Below, piece after piece: positions 11,114 to 21,603 of a DNA stretch of 64,000 nucleotides. The DNA is from Paraniabella defluvii. Its GTDB lineage: Bacteria > Bacteroidota > Bacteroidia > Chitinophagales > Chitinophagaceae. A program made the translations under genes and the position numbers. The stretch's first letter is position 1; each line of letters starts with the position of its first letter. Location of the stretch: NCBI GenBank assembly GCA_019316985.1, contig CP079215.1:6070316-6134315 (forward strand), given 5' to 3'. The notes below the pieces were generated by a model, which made no database searches, was not told where the DNA came from, and was given only the letters and a program-made list of their open reading frames with translations.

Positions 11114-13411
11114 ATGAAAAAAATCCTACTGCCTCTTGTTTCCTGCGTGTTTTCAATATACGCGCTGGCTCAGAGCAATAGTCATCCAACAGAACTGGTA
11201 GACTATGTAAACCCATTAATGGGTACCGACTCAAAGGAAGCCTTTCCAACGGCAACACTTACCCCGCTATAGGTTTGCCCTGGGGTATGAATTTATGGAC
11301 ACCGCAAACCGGCAACAACGGCAATGGCTGGCAATACACTTATGCTTCTGACAAAATAAGAGGGTTTAAACAAACCCACCAGCCCTCACCTTGGATGAAT
11401 GACTATGGTATGTTTTCTATTATGCCTGTTACAGGTAAAGCGGTAGCAGACCAGGACGGAAGAGCCAGCTGGTTTTCTCATAAAGCAGAAATTGCGAAGC
11501 CATACTATTATAGCGTTTACCTGGCCGACCACGATGTAACCACCGAAATAACGCCTACAGAAAGAGCCGCCTATTTTCGGTTTACCTTTCCAAAAACCGA
11601 TAGCGCTTTCGTAGTGATCGATGCCTTCGACAAAGAGTCTTATGTAGAGATCATTCCTTCACAAAATAAAATCATTGGCTATACCACCAAATATGCGCGT
11701 GGTAGATTAAAGAACTTTAAAAACTATTTCGTGATCCAGTTCGACCGGCCCTTTACCAGCACCGGCACATGGGTAGACAAGGATATTACCAGGGGATCTT
11801 TAAAACTATTGGAACAAAAAAACAGCGGAGCAATCGTTGGCTTTGCGGTATCTAAAAGAGGAGAAAAAATACAGGCCAGGGTAGCTTCTTCTTTTATCAG
11901 CCAGGAACAGGCCGAAATCAACCTGAAAGAAATTGGCAACAGGAACTTCGACCAGGTAGCTGCAGCCGGCCGTAATACCTGGAACAAAACCCTGGGTACT
12001 ATCAAAGCTGAAAGCAAAAATACTGATCAGCTACGTACCTTCTACTCCTGCCTATACAGGATGGTATTCTTCCCTAACAAACTGTATGAAATTGACGCTA
12101 AAGGAAAAATAATGCATTACAGCCCTTATACCGGCGAGGTATTGCCCGGCTATATGTTTGCCGGTACCGGTTTTGGGACACTTTTCGCGCACTCTATCCC
12201 TTCCTAAACTTTGCCTTCCCTTCTATCAATAAAGAAATGCAGGAAGGCCTGATTAATGATTACAAAGAAGGCGGCTTCCTGCCCGAATGGAGCAGCCCGG
12301 GTTACGCTGATATTATGATCGGCAACAATTCAGCATCTGTTGTAGCAGATGCCTATATCAAAGGTGGCCGGGGCTACGATATACAAACGCTCTATAAAGC
12401 GCTGCAACATGACGCTAACAATGAGGGCCCGATAACAGCGGTAGGACGAAAAGGAGTAAATTATTACAATGAACTGGGCTATGTGCCCTACGATGTAGGC
12501 ATCAATGAAAATGCTGCACGTACCTTAGAATACGCTTATGATGACTTTTCCATTTACCAGTTAGCAAAAGCTTTAAACCGGCCTAAAGAAGAAATAGAGC
12601 TGTACAGAAAGCGTAGCCTCAACTATAAAAAACTGTTTGATGCAGAACATAAGCTAATGCGCGGTAAAAATAAAGACGGCCAGTTTCAAAAACCATTTAA
12701 TCCTCAAAAATGGGGCGATGCATTTACTGAGGGTAACAGCTGGCATTACTCCTGGAGCGTGTTCCATGATATTAATGGTTTGATGCAATTGATGGGTGGC
12801 AAAAAAACTTTGTAACAATGCTGGACTCCGTTTTCATTATGCCTCCTACTTTCGATGACTCGTATTACGGAGGCGTTATACATGAGATCAGGGAAATGCA
12901 GATCATGAATATGGGACAATATGCTCACGGTAATCAGCCCATTCAGCATATGATCTATTTATACAACTATGCCGGCGAACCCTGGAAAACGCAATACTGG
13001 AGCCGTGAAGTTATGGACAAGCTCTATTTTGCAACACCTGACGGGTATTGCGGCGATGAAGACAATGGCCAGACATCTGCCTGGTATGTTTTCTCCGCTA
13101 TGGGATTTTATCCTGTATGTCCCGCTACTGATCAATACGTTTTAGGGTCTCCTTTATTTGATAAGATAACGGTTACGCTGGAGAATGGTAAGCAGGTGAT
13201 CATAACTTCTAATAACAACAGCAAGAACAACCGTTATGTAGATGCACTCAAATTCAATGGCGCCAATTATACCAAAAACTGGATCAGCCATTTTGATCTG
13301 CAGAAAGGCGCTAAATTAGACTTCACCATGAGCAACACTCCTAATAGGCTTAAGGGAATTAAAGAAGCCGATTTTCCTTACTCTTTATCAACCGATCCTC
13401 AATCAAAATAA
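11114..13411 (+). CDS. GH92 alpha-mannosidase (first copy)
   Basis: Calcium-dependent exo-alpha-mannosidase family, acting on N-glycan or mannan alpha-mannosides. Signal peptide (ends ALAQ), then the GH92 start VDYVNPLMGTDS; later hallmarks FWDTFRALYP, EYAYDDFSI, EGNSWHYSWSVFHD, HGNQPIQHMIYLYN and GDEDNGQTSAWYVFSAMG. Breaks near 11236 (GG should be GGG), 12173 (TTTT should be TTTTT) and 12806 (A7 should be A8); each single-base restoration rejoins family motifs. Joined length about 766 residues is normal. It differs clearly from the second copy, so a different linkage preference is likely. Confidence 0.92.
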
Positions 13412-13489
13412 CTATACCGTTTAAACAATAATATACACCAGCAGTCTGACCCGGGCTGTTGATTCTCACTCATAAAACACGAAAAGCAG

Positions 13490-14254
13490 ATGAAAAAAAT
13501 AATCGCCGGAATTGGCATCGTTGCTTTGATAGCTACTTATACTGATGTTCATGCTCAAAAAAGGAGCTGGGAAGATGTGGACCTTACCGGTGCCATCAGT
13601 AACGATACGATTAAAAGAAAAAAATTCACTATCGTTTTTATTAATAAGTCAGAAAAGTTCGATCCAAAGACAGGCGATCGGATGATCGAGACATTTTTCA
13701 AAGTATATCCGCAGGAGGCAAAGCTTTACAATAAGAACACCCGCAAGTTGGTCACTTTTGTAATCGACCCAGAATATACCGCCGTTGCAGCGGCGTCGGG
13801 CGGTGTAATCAAAGTAAACCCCGAATGGATGATCAAGAACCCCGAGGACCTGGACGTAGTAACACATGAAGCGATGCACATTGTGCAAAGCTACCCTGGT
13901 TGGGCCGGGCCGGGATGGGTTACAGAGGGCGTAGCAGACTATGTACGTTATAAGCTGGGCGTGAACAATGCTGCCTCAAACTGGAGTTTACCGGCACTGA
14001 CTGATAAACATCATTATACTAATGCTTATCGGATCACTGCAAGGTTCTTTGTATGGATCGAAAAAAATTATAATAAAAAGCTGGTTCAGAAACTGGATCA
14101 TGCTATGCGTACAAAAACATATACCAAAGATTTCTGGGCAAAGGAAACCGGTAAAACGGTAGATGAGCTCTGGGATCTTTATAAAAAAATCCGGCTATCT
14201 AAAACTCAAAAAGAGGCAATAAGAACTGCGATATTTAACAAAAATGAGCTATAA
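13490..14254 (+). CDS. Basic secretory protein-family peptidase
   Basis: Secreted peptidase of the plant/bacterial basic secretory protein family (PF04450 type). Signal peptide residues 1-22 (VHAQ). Zinc-site pattern HEAMH (H126, E127, H130) with the third ligand candidate E146 in GWVTEGVADYVR. Intact frame, 254 codons, the family's usual size. Its last codons overlap the start of the second GH92 gene by 11 nt, implying translational coupling between a peptidase and a mannosidase and supporting a glycoprotein substrate. Peptidase activity in bacterial members is inferred from the motif. Confidence 0.87.
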   Translation: MKKIIAGIGIVALIATYTDVHAQKRSWEDVDLTGAISNDTIKRKKFTIVFINKSEKFDPKTGDRMIETFFKVYPQEAKLYNKNTRKLVTFVIDPEYTAVAAASGGVIKVNPEWMIKNPEDLDVVTHEAMHIVQSYPGWAGPGWVTEGVADYVRYKLGVNNAASNWSLPALTDKHHYTNAYRITARFFVWIEKNYNKKLVQKLDHAMRTKTYTKDFWAKETGKTVDELWDLYKKIRLSKTQKEAIRTAIFNKNEL

Positions 14255-16539
14255 AGTATTTAAACTGTCTATAACCGCCCTTTTGGTTGGTGGTACACTG
14301 CAGGCCCAAAACAACAACCTGATTCAATACGTGAATCCATTGATTGGCACTGCAAAAATGGGACATACTTATCCGGGAGCAACGGTTCCTTTTGGCGCTG
14401 TGCAGTTAAGTCCTGACACCGATACTATTCCCTACGCAGGCCCCGACGGAAGTACACCGGTACTGCTTACCGTTATTGCGCAGGTTACCAGTACGACGAT
14501 CCAACCATTGTAGGCTTCAGCCATACACATTTCAGCGGAACAGGTCACTCCGACCTGGGCGATTTCCTGATCATGCCCACCACCGGTAAACTACAGTTGA
14601 ACCCCGGAACCGCAGATAAGCCTGAAACTGGTTACAGGAGCCGGTTCAGCCATACCACCGAAGTAGCAGAGCCCAACTATTATAAAGTAAAACTGGATGA
14701 TCAAAACATACTGGCTGAAATGACTGCTTCTACCCGTGTGGGTGTGCACCAGTATACTTTTCCTAAATCGGATGATGCGCATATTATCCTCGACCTGATG
14801 CATGGTATTTATAATTATGATGATAAAAACACCTGGACCTTTGTAAGGGTGGAAAACGATACTTTAATTACAGGTTACAAACAAACGCATGGCTGGGCAA
14901 AAACACGTACGGTGTATTTTGCGATGACGTTCTCTAAGCCCATTGAAAGCTATGGATATGCCCAGTTTAAAAAGCAGGTCTACCAGGGCTTCTGGCGCCG
15001 GTTTAATTTGAGCCAGAATTTTCCGGAAATGATAGGGCAAAACCTGCGGGCCTATTTTAATTTTAAAACAACGCAGGATGAAAAAATTAAAATAAAGTTC
15101 GCCTTATCCCCGGTTAGCACGGTGAACGCTCTGGAAAATCTTCGCACCGAAACCCCTTCATGGGACTTTATGGCTATAAAAGTAAAAGGACAGCAACAAT
15201 GGAACCGGGAGTTGAATAAGATACAGGTAGAGGCTTTGAATAAAGAAGACATGATCAACTTTTACACTGCTATGTATCATACGTTTCTTGGCCCCACTGT
15301 TTACAGTGACCTGAACGGTCAATATAAAGGATTAGATCAGAACGTTCATACAGCCGATAACTTCACCAATTACACTACGTTTTCACTTTGGGACACTTAC
15401 AGAACACTACACCCCTTCTTCAACCTGGTGCAACCTCAACGCAACAGCGATATGATACAAAGTATGCTGGCACACCAGCTACAAAGCGCGCATAAAATGT
15501 TGCCGGTATGGAGCCATTATGCCAACGAAAACTGGTGTATGAGCGGTTACCATGCGGTGCCGGTAATAGCGGATGCTATTGTTAAGGGCATCAAAGGGTT
15601 TGATTATAACAAAGCCCTGGATGCCTGTATCGCTACAGCCAACGTAAAGTATTATGATGGGCTGGAAGATTATATCCGTCTCGGGTATATTCCTGACGAC
15701 AGGCGCGGCAACTCGGTTTCTACCACGCTCGAATATGCATTTGATGACTGGAGCATTGCCATGGCAGCTAAAAAGCTCGGCAGGAATGATGTGTATGAAA
15801 CCTTTATCAAAAGATCGCAGAACTGGAAAAATGTATATGATGCTTCAATTGGCTATATGCGCCCGAAGCTCAGTAATGGCAGCTTTAAAAAAGAATTTGA
15901 TATACTCTCAACGCATGGCCAGGGCTTTATTGAAGGCAACGCCTGGAATTTCAGCCTGTTTGTTCCGCATGATCCCCAGGGCATGATTGAAGCAATGGGC
16001 GGCGACAAAAATTCTTACCGCATTTGGACTCTTTATTTACTATGCATTTACCCGATGAATTCTTTGCGCACACAGAAGATATCACCCGCGAGGGGATCAT
16101 TGGTAATTATGTACATGGCAACGAGCCGTCGCACCATGTGGCCTACCTGTACAATTTCACCAGTCAACCCTGGAAAACGCAGGAGCGTGTACGCATGATC
16201 CTTAAAAAACAATATAAGGCAGCCATCGATGGTTTAGGCGGCAATGACGACTGTGGGCAGATGAGCGCCTGGTATATTTTCACCGCATTAGGCCTCTACC
16301 CTTTTGCTCCCGGCAGCGAAACCTACCAGCTGGGAAGCCCGGCGGTAAAGAAAGCCGTGATCCGTTTAGAGAATGGAAATACATTAACGGTAGACACCAG
16401 GAACCAGTCAGATAAAAATGTATATGTGTCAAAAGTAACTTTCAACGGTATACCGGTAAAAGGCACAGCCATTGACCATAGTAAATTAATAGCTGGTGGT
16501 GAGCTGGTATTTTATATGTCGGCCAAGCCGGCCAGGTAA
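14244..16539 (+). CDS. GH92 alpha-mannosidase (second copy)
   Basis: Second exo-alpha-mannosidase of the locus. Signal peptide (ALLVGGTLQAQ), then IQYVNPLIGTAKMGHTYPGA, the classic GH92 opening; further FSHTHFSGTG, FSLWDTYRTLHP, EYAFDDWSIA, EGNAWNFSLFVPHD, HGNEPSHHVAYLYN and GNDDCGQMSAWYIFTALG. Two breaks: near 14450 (AA should be AAA) and 16008 (TT should be TTT). Joined length about 765 residues. It is nearer to canonical GH92 motifs than the first copy. Its start overlaps the peptidase gene; a hairpin terminator closes the PUL just after it. Confidence 0.93.
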
Positions 16540-16557
16540 TATACTGCTACAATAGCC

Positions 16558-16591
16558 AAAAGCGTGATGAGAAGCCTCTTATCACGCTTTT
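16558..16591. terminator. Bidirectional terminator closing the PUL
   Basis: AAAAGCGTGAT pairs with ATCACGCTTTT; both sides carry A/T tails, so it can stop the GH92 transcript on plus and the convergent hxlR-type gene on minus. Confidence 0.82.
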
Positions 16592-16594
16592 GTT

Positions 16595-16954
16595 TTATAC
16601 AAATGCGCCCTGCCGCTCCTTAATCGCCCATTTGGCCATTGCGTTGATTACAGGTATTAATCCCCTACCCGCCGTACTCAGGCTATACGTTACAAAAGGG
16701 GTACCACCGGCTTCGACTCCTTATAACCAAACCATCTTCTTCCAGTTGCTTCAGGTGTTGTATCAGTACCTTTTCGGTAATAGCCGGGATGGCGCGCTTT
16801 ACCTCGCTATATCGTTTAGGTTGTTTGGATAAATGGTAAAGGATGATCGGTTTCCAATAGCCCCTATCTTTTCCATAACATAGGTTACGGGGCATAAATC
16901 CAGCGCGATCTGTTTATTCTCCTGTATGGTTGATGTTTTCTTTATTGCCGTCAT
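16595..16954 (-). CDS. HxlR-family winged-helix regulator
   Basis: DNA-binding redox or electrophile-responsive regulator type. A Cys in the N-terminal DLCPVTYVMEKIGG element is in the place used by sensing HxlR proteins such as YodB; the winged helix is recognisable from WKPIILYHL, RYSEVKRAIP, ITEKVLIQHLKQLEEDGLV and PFVTYSLSTAGRGLIP. Breaks near 16868 (GGG should be GGGG) and 16718 split it. Start ATG at 16954 is chosen because the family N-terminus follows in frame. It is divergent from the NmrA-type gene with an inverted repeat between them, the classic arrangement for control of that gene. Confidence 0.85.
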
Positions 16955-16973
16955 AATACATACTTTAGGGTAA

Positions 16974-16995
16974 GTACTTGTATAAAAGTAAGTAC
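16974..16995. promoter_or_regulatory. Candidate HxlR operator between divergent genes
   Basis: Inverted repeat GTACTT-N10-AAGTAC in the 93-nt gap between the divergent hxlR-type and NmrA-type genes. Position and symmetry fit a dimeric winged-helix regulator controlling both promoters. Inference from sequence only. Confidence 0.55.
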
Positions 16996-17047
16996 AAAAT
17001 TACCTTTGCCTTATCAAACAAAAAAATTAATTCTAAAAAATAGACAA

Positions 17048-17926
17048 ATGAAAATTACAGTAACAGGATCTTTAGGAAATATCGGTAAAAAATTAGTTCC
17101 CTTACTTACCGGTGCCGGTCACGAAGTAACCGCTATCAGCAGCCATGCTGAACGTAGGAAAGATATAGAAGCATTAGGTGCTAAAGCCGCTATTGGTTCG
17201 GTGAGTGATACCGGATTTCTTACAGATGCCTTTTCAGGAGCAGATGCCGTTTTCGCCATGACACCTCCTAACCTGGGCGGCAGTAACATTATTGAAAACA
17301 CCGCCAATGCCGGCAAGGCATTGGCAGCAGCGATTACTGCTTCAGGTGTTAAAAAAGTAGTAATGTTAAGTAGTATTGGGGCAGATGTACCCACAGGTAC
17401 CGGTCCTATCGAAGGATTATACCATATTGAACAGATCTATAACCAACTCGAAGGCGTTTCTGTAACCTTCCTGCGTGCTGGCTATTTTTATACGAACTAT
17501 TACAATGATGTGCCACTTATTAAAAATGCAGGCATCATAGGTTCCAATTTCCCGGCAACTACTTTGATACCACTGGTTCACCCGGCTGATATTGCGGTAG
17601 CAGCGGCTGAAGAATTGCAGCAACCAGCAGCAGGTAATAAAGTGCGTTATATTGTAAGCGATTATCGCTCTGCTGCAGACGTTGCTTCAACAATTGGCAC
17701 AGCAATTGGCAAACCAGAATTACCCTGGGTAGCTTTCACCGATGAAGAAGCTTTGCAGGGCATGGTGCAGGCCGGCGTGCCGCAAGAAATAGCCGGCTTG
17801 TATACTTCAATGGGAGCAAGTATAAGAAATGGCGCTATTCAGCAGGATTTCTTACAAACAGCAGCCCCGGTAACAGGCACTACCAGGCTGGAAAACTTTG
17901 CTAAAGAATATGCTGCTGCGTTCTAG
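17048..17926 (+). CDS. NmrA-like NAD(P)-dependent oxidoreductase/epimerase
   Basis: Atypical short-chain dehydrogenase with the N-terminal dinucleotide motif TGSLGNIGKKL; further ADAVFAMTPPN and KKVVMLSSIGAD, as in NmrA/QOR2-type quinone or azo reductases that sense or reduce with NAD(P)H. Intact, 292 codons from the ATG at 17048, chosen because the Rossmann strand starts there; an upstream in-frame start would add 14 unlikely residues. Divergent HxlR gene suggests induction by quinones or electrophiles. Substrate cannot be read from the sequence. Confidence 0.85.
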   Translation: MKITVTGSLGNIGKKLVPLLTGAGHEVTAISSHAERRKDIEALGAKAAIGSVSDTGFLTDAFSGADAVFAMTPPNLGGSNIIENTANAGKALAAAITASGVKKVVMLSSIGADVPTGTGPIEGLYHIEQIYNQLEGVSVTFLRAGYFYTNYYNDVPLIKNAGIIGSNFPATTLIPLVHPADIAVAAAEELQQPAAGNKVRYIVSDYRSAADVASTIGTAIGKPELPWVAFTDEEALQGMVQAGVPQEIAGLYTSMGASIRNGAIQQDFLQTAAPVTGTTRLENFAKEYAAAF

Positions 17927-18387
17927 ACATTGGTTTTAAAATAGGTTAACGGACTAACTGATACCAGCCAAGCAATTAACCGATAAAAGAGGAGTCGCCT
18001 GCGAAGGAAGATTCCTCTTTTTCTGTTTCCGGTTGTGAGTTGATTTTGTGGTATAAAAATAACTCATCAAAATAAAAACGATTTTACAACCGGCGCACGT
18101 TGCTATCGCGATTTTGATTACCCGTTAAAATAGAAACCAACATTCACACCTTTGTTCAAGCAGGCATACGGCTATATTTCATTCCGGTCTTATCTTCCAT
18201 ATCTACCCTCCTGAAAATAATAGATTGGGCTGCGCTTCTAAATACATCCGGATCAACCTCTTTAAAGCAATTCTCATTAATTATTCGTATTTCCTAAATC
18301 ACGACCCGAAAATTAATGATTAGCGTTGCATCCTAATTAAAAGCTGCTTAGCTTTACAAGAAAACACCCTCATCCAAACTTTTTGCT
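17927..18387. other. Intergenic region, 461 bp
   Basis: Holds a terminator at 17985-18021 and otherwise no supported gene. A 45-codon open stretch on minus (about 18157-18291, containing FKEVDPDVFRSAAQSI) looks protein-like but has no start codon at its head; it could be a gene remnant. Confidence 0.6.
17985..18021 (+). terminator. Terminator after the NmrA-type gene
   Basis: AAAAGAGGA and TTCCTCTTTT form a stem with an 18-nt loop region and a T-run, 58 nt after the stop codon. Confidence 0.65.
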
Positions 18388-18974
18388 ATGACAGATTTTG
18401 AATTACTGGCATTAGCCTTCAAACAATTTGCTGGTTTACCGGGAGAAGAATTTGAAAAATCGCTCCCTTACTGGAAAAATGAAACTTTTAAAAAATGGGA
18501 CTTCTATAATGAACACCGGTCGGTTTGCAAATACCTGGGTTTTATAAAGAAGGGCGTATTCCGCTCGTATGTAATTGACGAAAAAACCGGAGAGGATAAA
18601 AATGTTTTCTCTACTCCGGCAACCAATTTGTAGTTTCTTTTAAAAGCTTTATACAACAAATTCCCTGCGATTATCATACCCAGGCGATGACCGACGCCGA
18701 AGTTTTATGTATTCATTTTCTAGATTTACAGAAGCTATACCAACAGTCTCACGCCTGGGAGCGATTTGGCCGGTTGCTGGCGCAGGAAGCCTTTAATATC
18801 TCTATGGAGCGAACCGAAAGCTTTCTCTTTAAATCGCCCGAACAGCGATACCTCGATCTTATCACAAACCACCCGGATATCTTCAACAATATTCCGCTGT
18901 ACCATATTTCTTCCTACCTGGGCATACAGGGCCCGTCGCTGAGCCGCATCCGGAAAAGGATTTTGGGCAAATAA
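18388..18974 (+). CDS. Crp/Fnr-family cyclic-nucleotide-binding-like regulator
   Basis: Transcription regulator of the Bacteroidota type with an N-terminal cupin-like domain (KYLGFIKKGVFRSYVID, GNQFVVSFKSFI) and a C-terminal HTH (YHISSYLGIQGPSLSRIRKR). About 195 residues after repairing one break near 18607 (a T missing in TTTTCTC). Such proteins often sit beside detoxification genes; here the next genes are an alpha/beta hydrolase and OsmC on the same strand. Effector unknown. Confidence 0.85.
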
Positions 18975-19063
18975 TACGATTTTAACCCAGGTTAAAGTTT
19001 TTGGGATTTTGTCGAGCGAGCTTTGTGTTATCAAATCATTCAAAAAAACTAAAATGTAAGGTC

Positions 19064-19832
19064 ATGAACACAAAGCACATTGTACTGATCCATGGGTTAT
19101 TTGTAAACAGCAGCACCTGGGCCGACTGGAAAACCTATTTTGAAGCCCAAGGTTATACGGTACATACACCAGTTAATCCTGGTCATGAAGGTAAGCCTGC
19201 TGATTTAAGAAATAGCATTCACCCCAAGCTGGTGCAAACCAGCTTTAAAAGATGGTAAACAATATCGCCCACTTAATAGACGGTTTACCCGAAAAACCTA
19301 TTGTTATCGGTCATTCACTGGCGGGCCTTGTGGTACAGAAACTGGTTGAAATGGATAAAGCTATAGCAGGGGTTAGCATAGACGGCGCGCCTCCCAAAAA
19401 TGTTTGGGCACCATGGGCCACCATAAAAGCCGTTTGGCCGGTTGTGAACCCTTTTAAAGGAAACAGCGCCTTTACAGGTAGCAAAGAGTGGTACCATCGC
19501 CATTTTTTCAATAACTACAATAAGTCTGACAGCGATCAGTTATATGAAATTGTTGCAGTTCCTGAAAGCCGGAAAATAGCCAGGGACACCTTGTTAACTT
19601 CTTTTGCCAAAGTTGATTTTTCAAAACCCCATGCGCCTTTATTATTTATCGGGGCGGTAAAGACACTATTTTTCCATCATCCTTTACCAAAAAAATTGCA
19701 GCAAAATACAAAGATCCCGACGGTAGGGTGAACTACAAACATTTTGAAGGACGCAGCCATTTTACAGCCGGTGAACCAGGCTGGGAACAGGTTGCAGCCT
19801 ATGTTTTAAGTTGGATAAGCTCTTTAGAGTAA
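19064..19832 (+). CDS. Alpha/beta hydrolase
   Basis: Soluble serine hydrolase with oxyanion segment IVLIHGLFV, nucleophile elbow IGHSLAGLV, acid candidate in GRKDTIFP and base His in EGRSHF. Start ATG at 19064 follows a good A/G-rich stretch (TAAGGTC). Breaks near 19247 and 19660 split it; about 256 residues when repaired. 90 nt after the Crp-family gene, 98 nt before OsmC. Substrate unknown; similar proteins are annotated as esterases or haloperoxidase-like hydrolases. Confidence 0.82.
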
Positions 19833-19929
19833 CTCCATGTATAGCTTTAAAGGTAATAGCTACAAGATTAACCTCTTATCACGCTAATTTTTAAAAGCAG
19901 GAAGCCCTATCTTTATCAAAAATTGACAC

Positions 19930-20343
19930 ATGACATCGGAAGTAATTTATAATGGTGATTTGCGCACTACCTGTACACACTTAAAGAGCGGTTCGAATTT
20001 TGAAACAGACGCTCCGGTTGATAACAACGGGAAAGGTGAAAGATTCTCTCCAACCGATCTGCTGGCAACCAGCCTCGCTACCTGCATGGTTACAGTTATG
20101 GGTATTAAAGCACGAACGATGAATTTTGATCTCAACGATATTAAAGTGGAAGTGCTGAAGAAAATGGCCGCAGAACCGAGGCGCGTAAGCGGCATTGATC
20201 TAAAATTTCATATACCCGGGAATCTGGCTTCTATCGACGACAAAACTATTACTATACTAAAGAATACTGGACATACCTGCCCTGTAGCCAAAAGCCTTCA
20301 CCCGGATATTGAGGTGAACGTTGACTGGGGAGCCTGGTCGTAA
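19930..20343 (+). CDS. OsmC family peroxiredoxin-like protein
   Basis: Thiol-dependent hydroperoxide-reducing fold. 137 residues, intact, with the two conserved cysteines C52 (SLATCMVTV) and C117 (GHTCPVAKS). Its stop codon is immediately adjacent to the stop of the convergent propeller gene with no base between them, so the two transcripts must overlap. Confidence 0.92.
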   Translation: MTSEVIYNGDLRTTCTHLKSGSNFETDAPVDNNGKGERFSPTDLLATSLATCMVTVMGIKARTMNFDLNDIKVEVLKKMAAEPRRVSGIDLKFHIPGNLASIDDKTITILKNTGHTCPVAKSLHPDIEVNVDWGAWS

Positions 20344-21579
20344 CTACAATTGTTTTAGCTTCATCTGCACTATTACAGGATTAGATTTACGGTTCTCAGT
20401 ATTAAAGTAGTGCTCCAAAACCGCCGGATATTTCGGTTTTTTATCTTTTGTGCTTTCTTTTGCAGTGAACATTTGCAAAGAAGGCACATTTCCATAAAAA
20501 TATCCATTATGGTATTCCAATCCTCTTATACTCATATAAAACCCGCTGATTAAAGGCAGAAAAAGCTTTTCTCATCTGGAGTAATCCGCTCAAGCGAGGT
20601 CAGCCTACCACTTTTGAGATTATAAATGAGGTTGTATTGTTTTGAAGCTTCGGTACCATCCGTCCAGGTGTAACTACGCTGATCAATCTTGCATAGCAGT
20701 AAATTGTTTACAAAATAAATATTACTAAGGCCGGAAATAATATGCTCCATTTTATATATGTTATTTCTCAAGCTATCAATACGTTTCGGCTCCTTTGTTT
20801 CAATTAGCGACTTTGACAAAGTGCGGTCGAAAGGAAAACCGCGGTATAGATTTTCCGTATAGTGTCTTTGGTTACTCTATAGATGCTATTATCAAAAGGA
20901 GTAGCGGCATATACCACGCTGTCATTATCGGTAGAAGTAATATTGGGCCAGTAGCCCAAAGCACATATACAGGGCGTTGCGGCTTCGTTAAAAGGCAAAA
21001 ATCTTTTATAGAGCTGATCTTTTTATAAATCGAAATGGCATAGCGCAAGCTATCTACAGGTGTTTTCCCAGCCGGATAATAGCATCCGGTGAGACTTAAA
21101 TAATAATCGTCACCTAAAGAACGCATGCCCGTGGTTTTCTCATCCGATTTAATAGAAAGATGATCAGGCATACGCGTTCCGGTCAAACTATAATACAGCA
21201 TTACCGCCTTTTGTGTCTGACTATTGTAAACAGACACTAAGATTCTTTTGAACTGCCTTCCAGGGAAACATTAGGATAATCGTCATTCTTAAACTTTACT
21301 TTCGTAATGTAGCTGCCGTCCAATTTAAAGAACAGAACACAATGAGTATCAAAATCAGAGATAACAAAACTGCTGTCTGAAATAATAAAGCCGCCAATGG
21401 TACCAAACAGGCTTTCCTTTGTTGTTTGAAGGGGATATAGCTTACCTCGTCAAAATAATCCGAAACCACGCCCCATATGCCTCGGCCGGGTCTATGCGAA
21501 GTTTGGGAACATCCTGTGCCTTCGAATAGAATTGAACAACCATAATTAGCAGCACCCCGGTTATAATCCTTTTTTTCAT
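20344..21579 (-). CDS. 6-bladed beta-propeller protein (secreted)
   Basis: Member of the Bacteroidota 6-bladed beta-propeller family: signal peptide (ends YSKAQ), then, after repairing a break near 21465, the hallmark AYGGVVSDYFDEVSYIPL and GTIGGFIISDSSFVISD, followed by repeated blade-like strands. At least four breaks (near 21465, 21240, 20860 and 20540). Around 410 residues. It lies 24 nt after the TonB-dependent receptor gene in one operon, the usual setting, and probably works with it at the cell envelope. Function of the family is not established. Confidence 0.72.
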
Positions 21580-21603
21580 TATTAGTTTTAATTCGTTTGA
21601 TAA

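Noticed and set aside
2107..16539. PUL genes as genuine pseudogenes
   Set aside because: Every break worked out is a single-base change, usually in a homopolymer, with motifs continuing exactly in the next frame; the same pattern hits essential genes.
18157..18291. 45-codon protein-like stretch on minus between the NmrA-type and Crp-type genes
   Set aside because: No start codon at its head and no family motif; at most a remnant.
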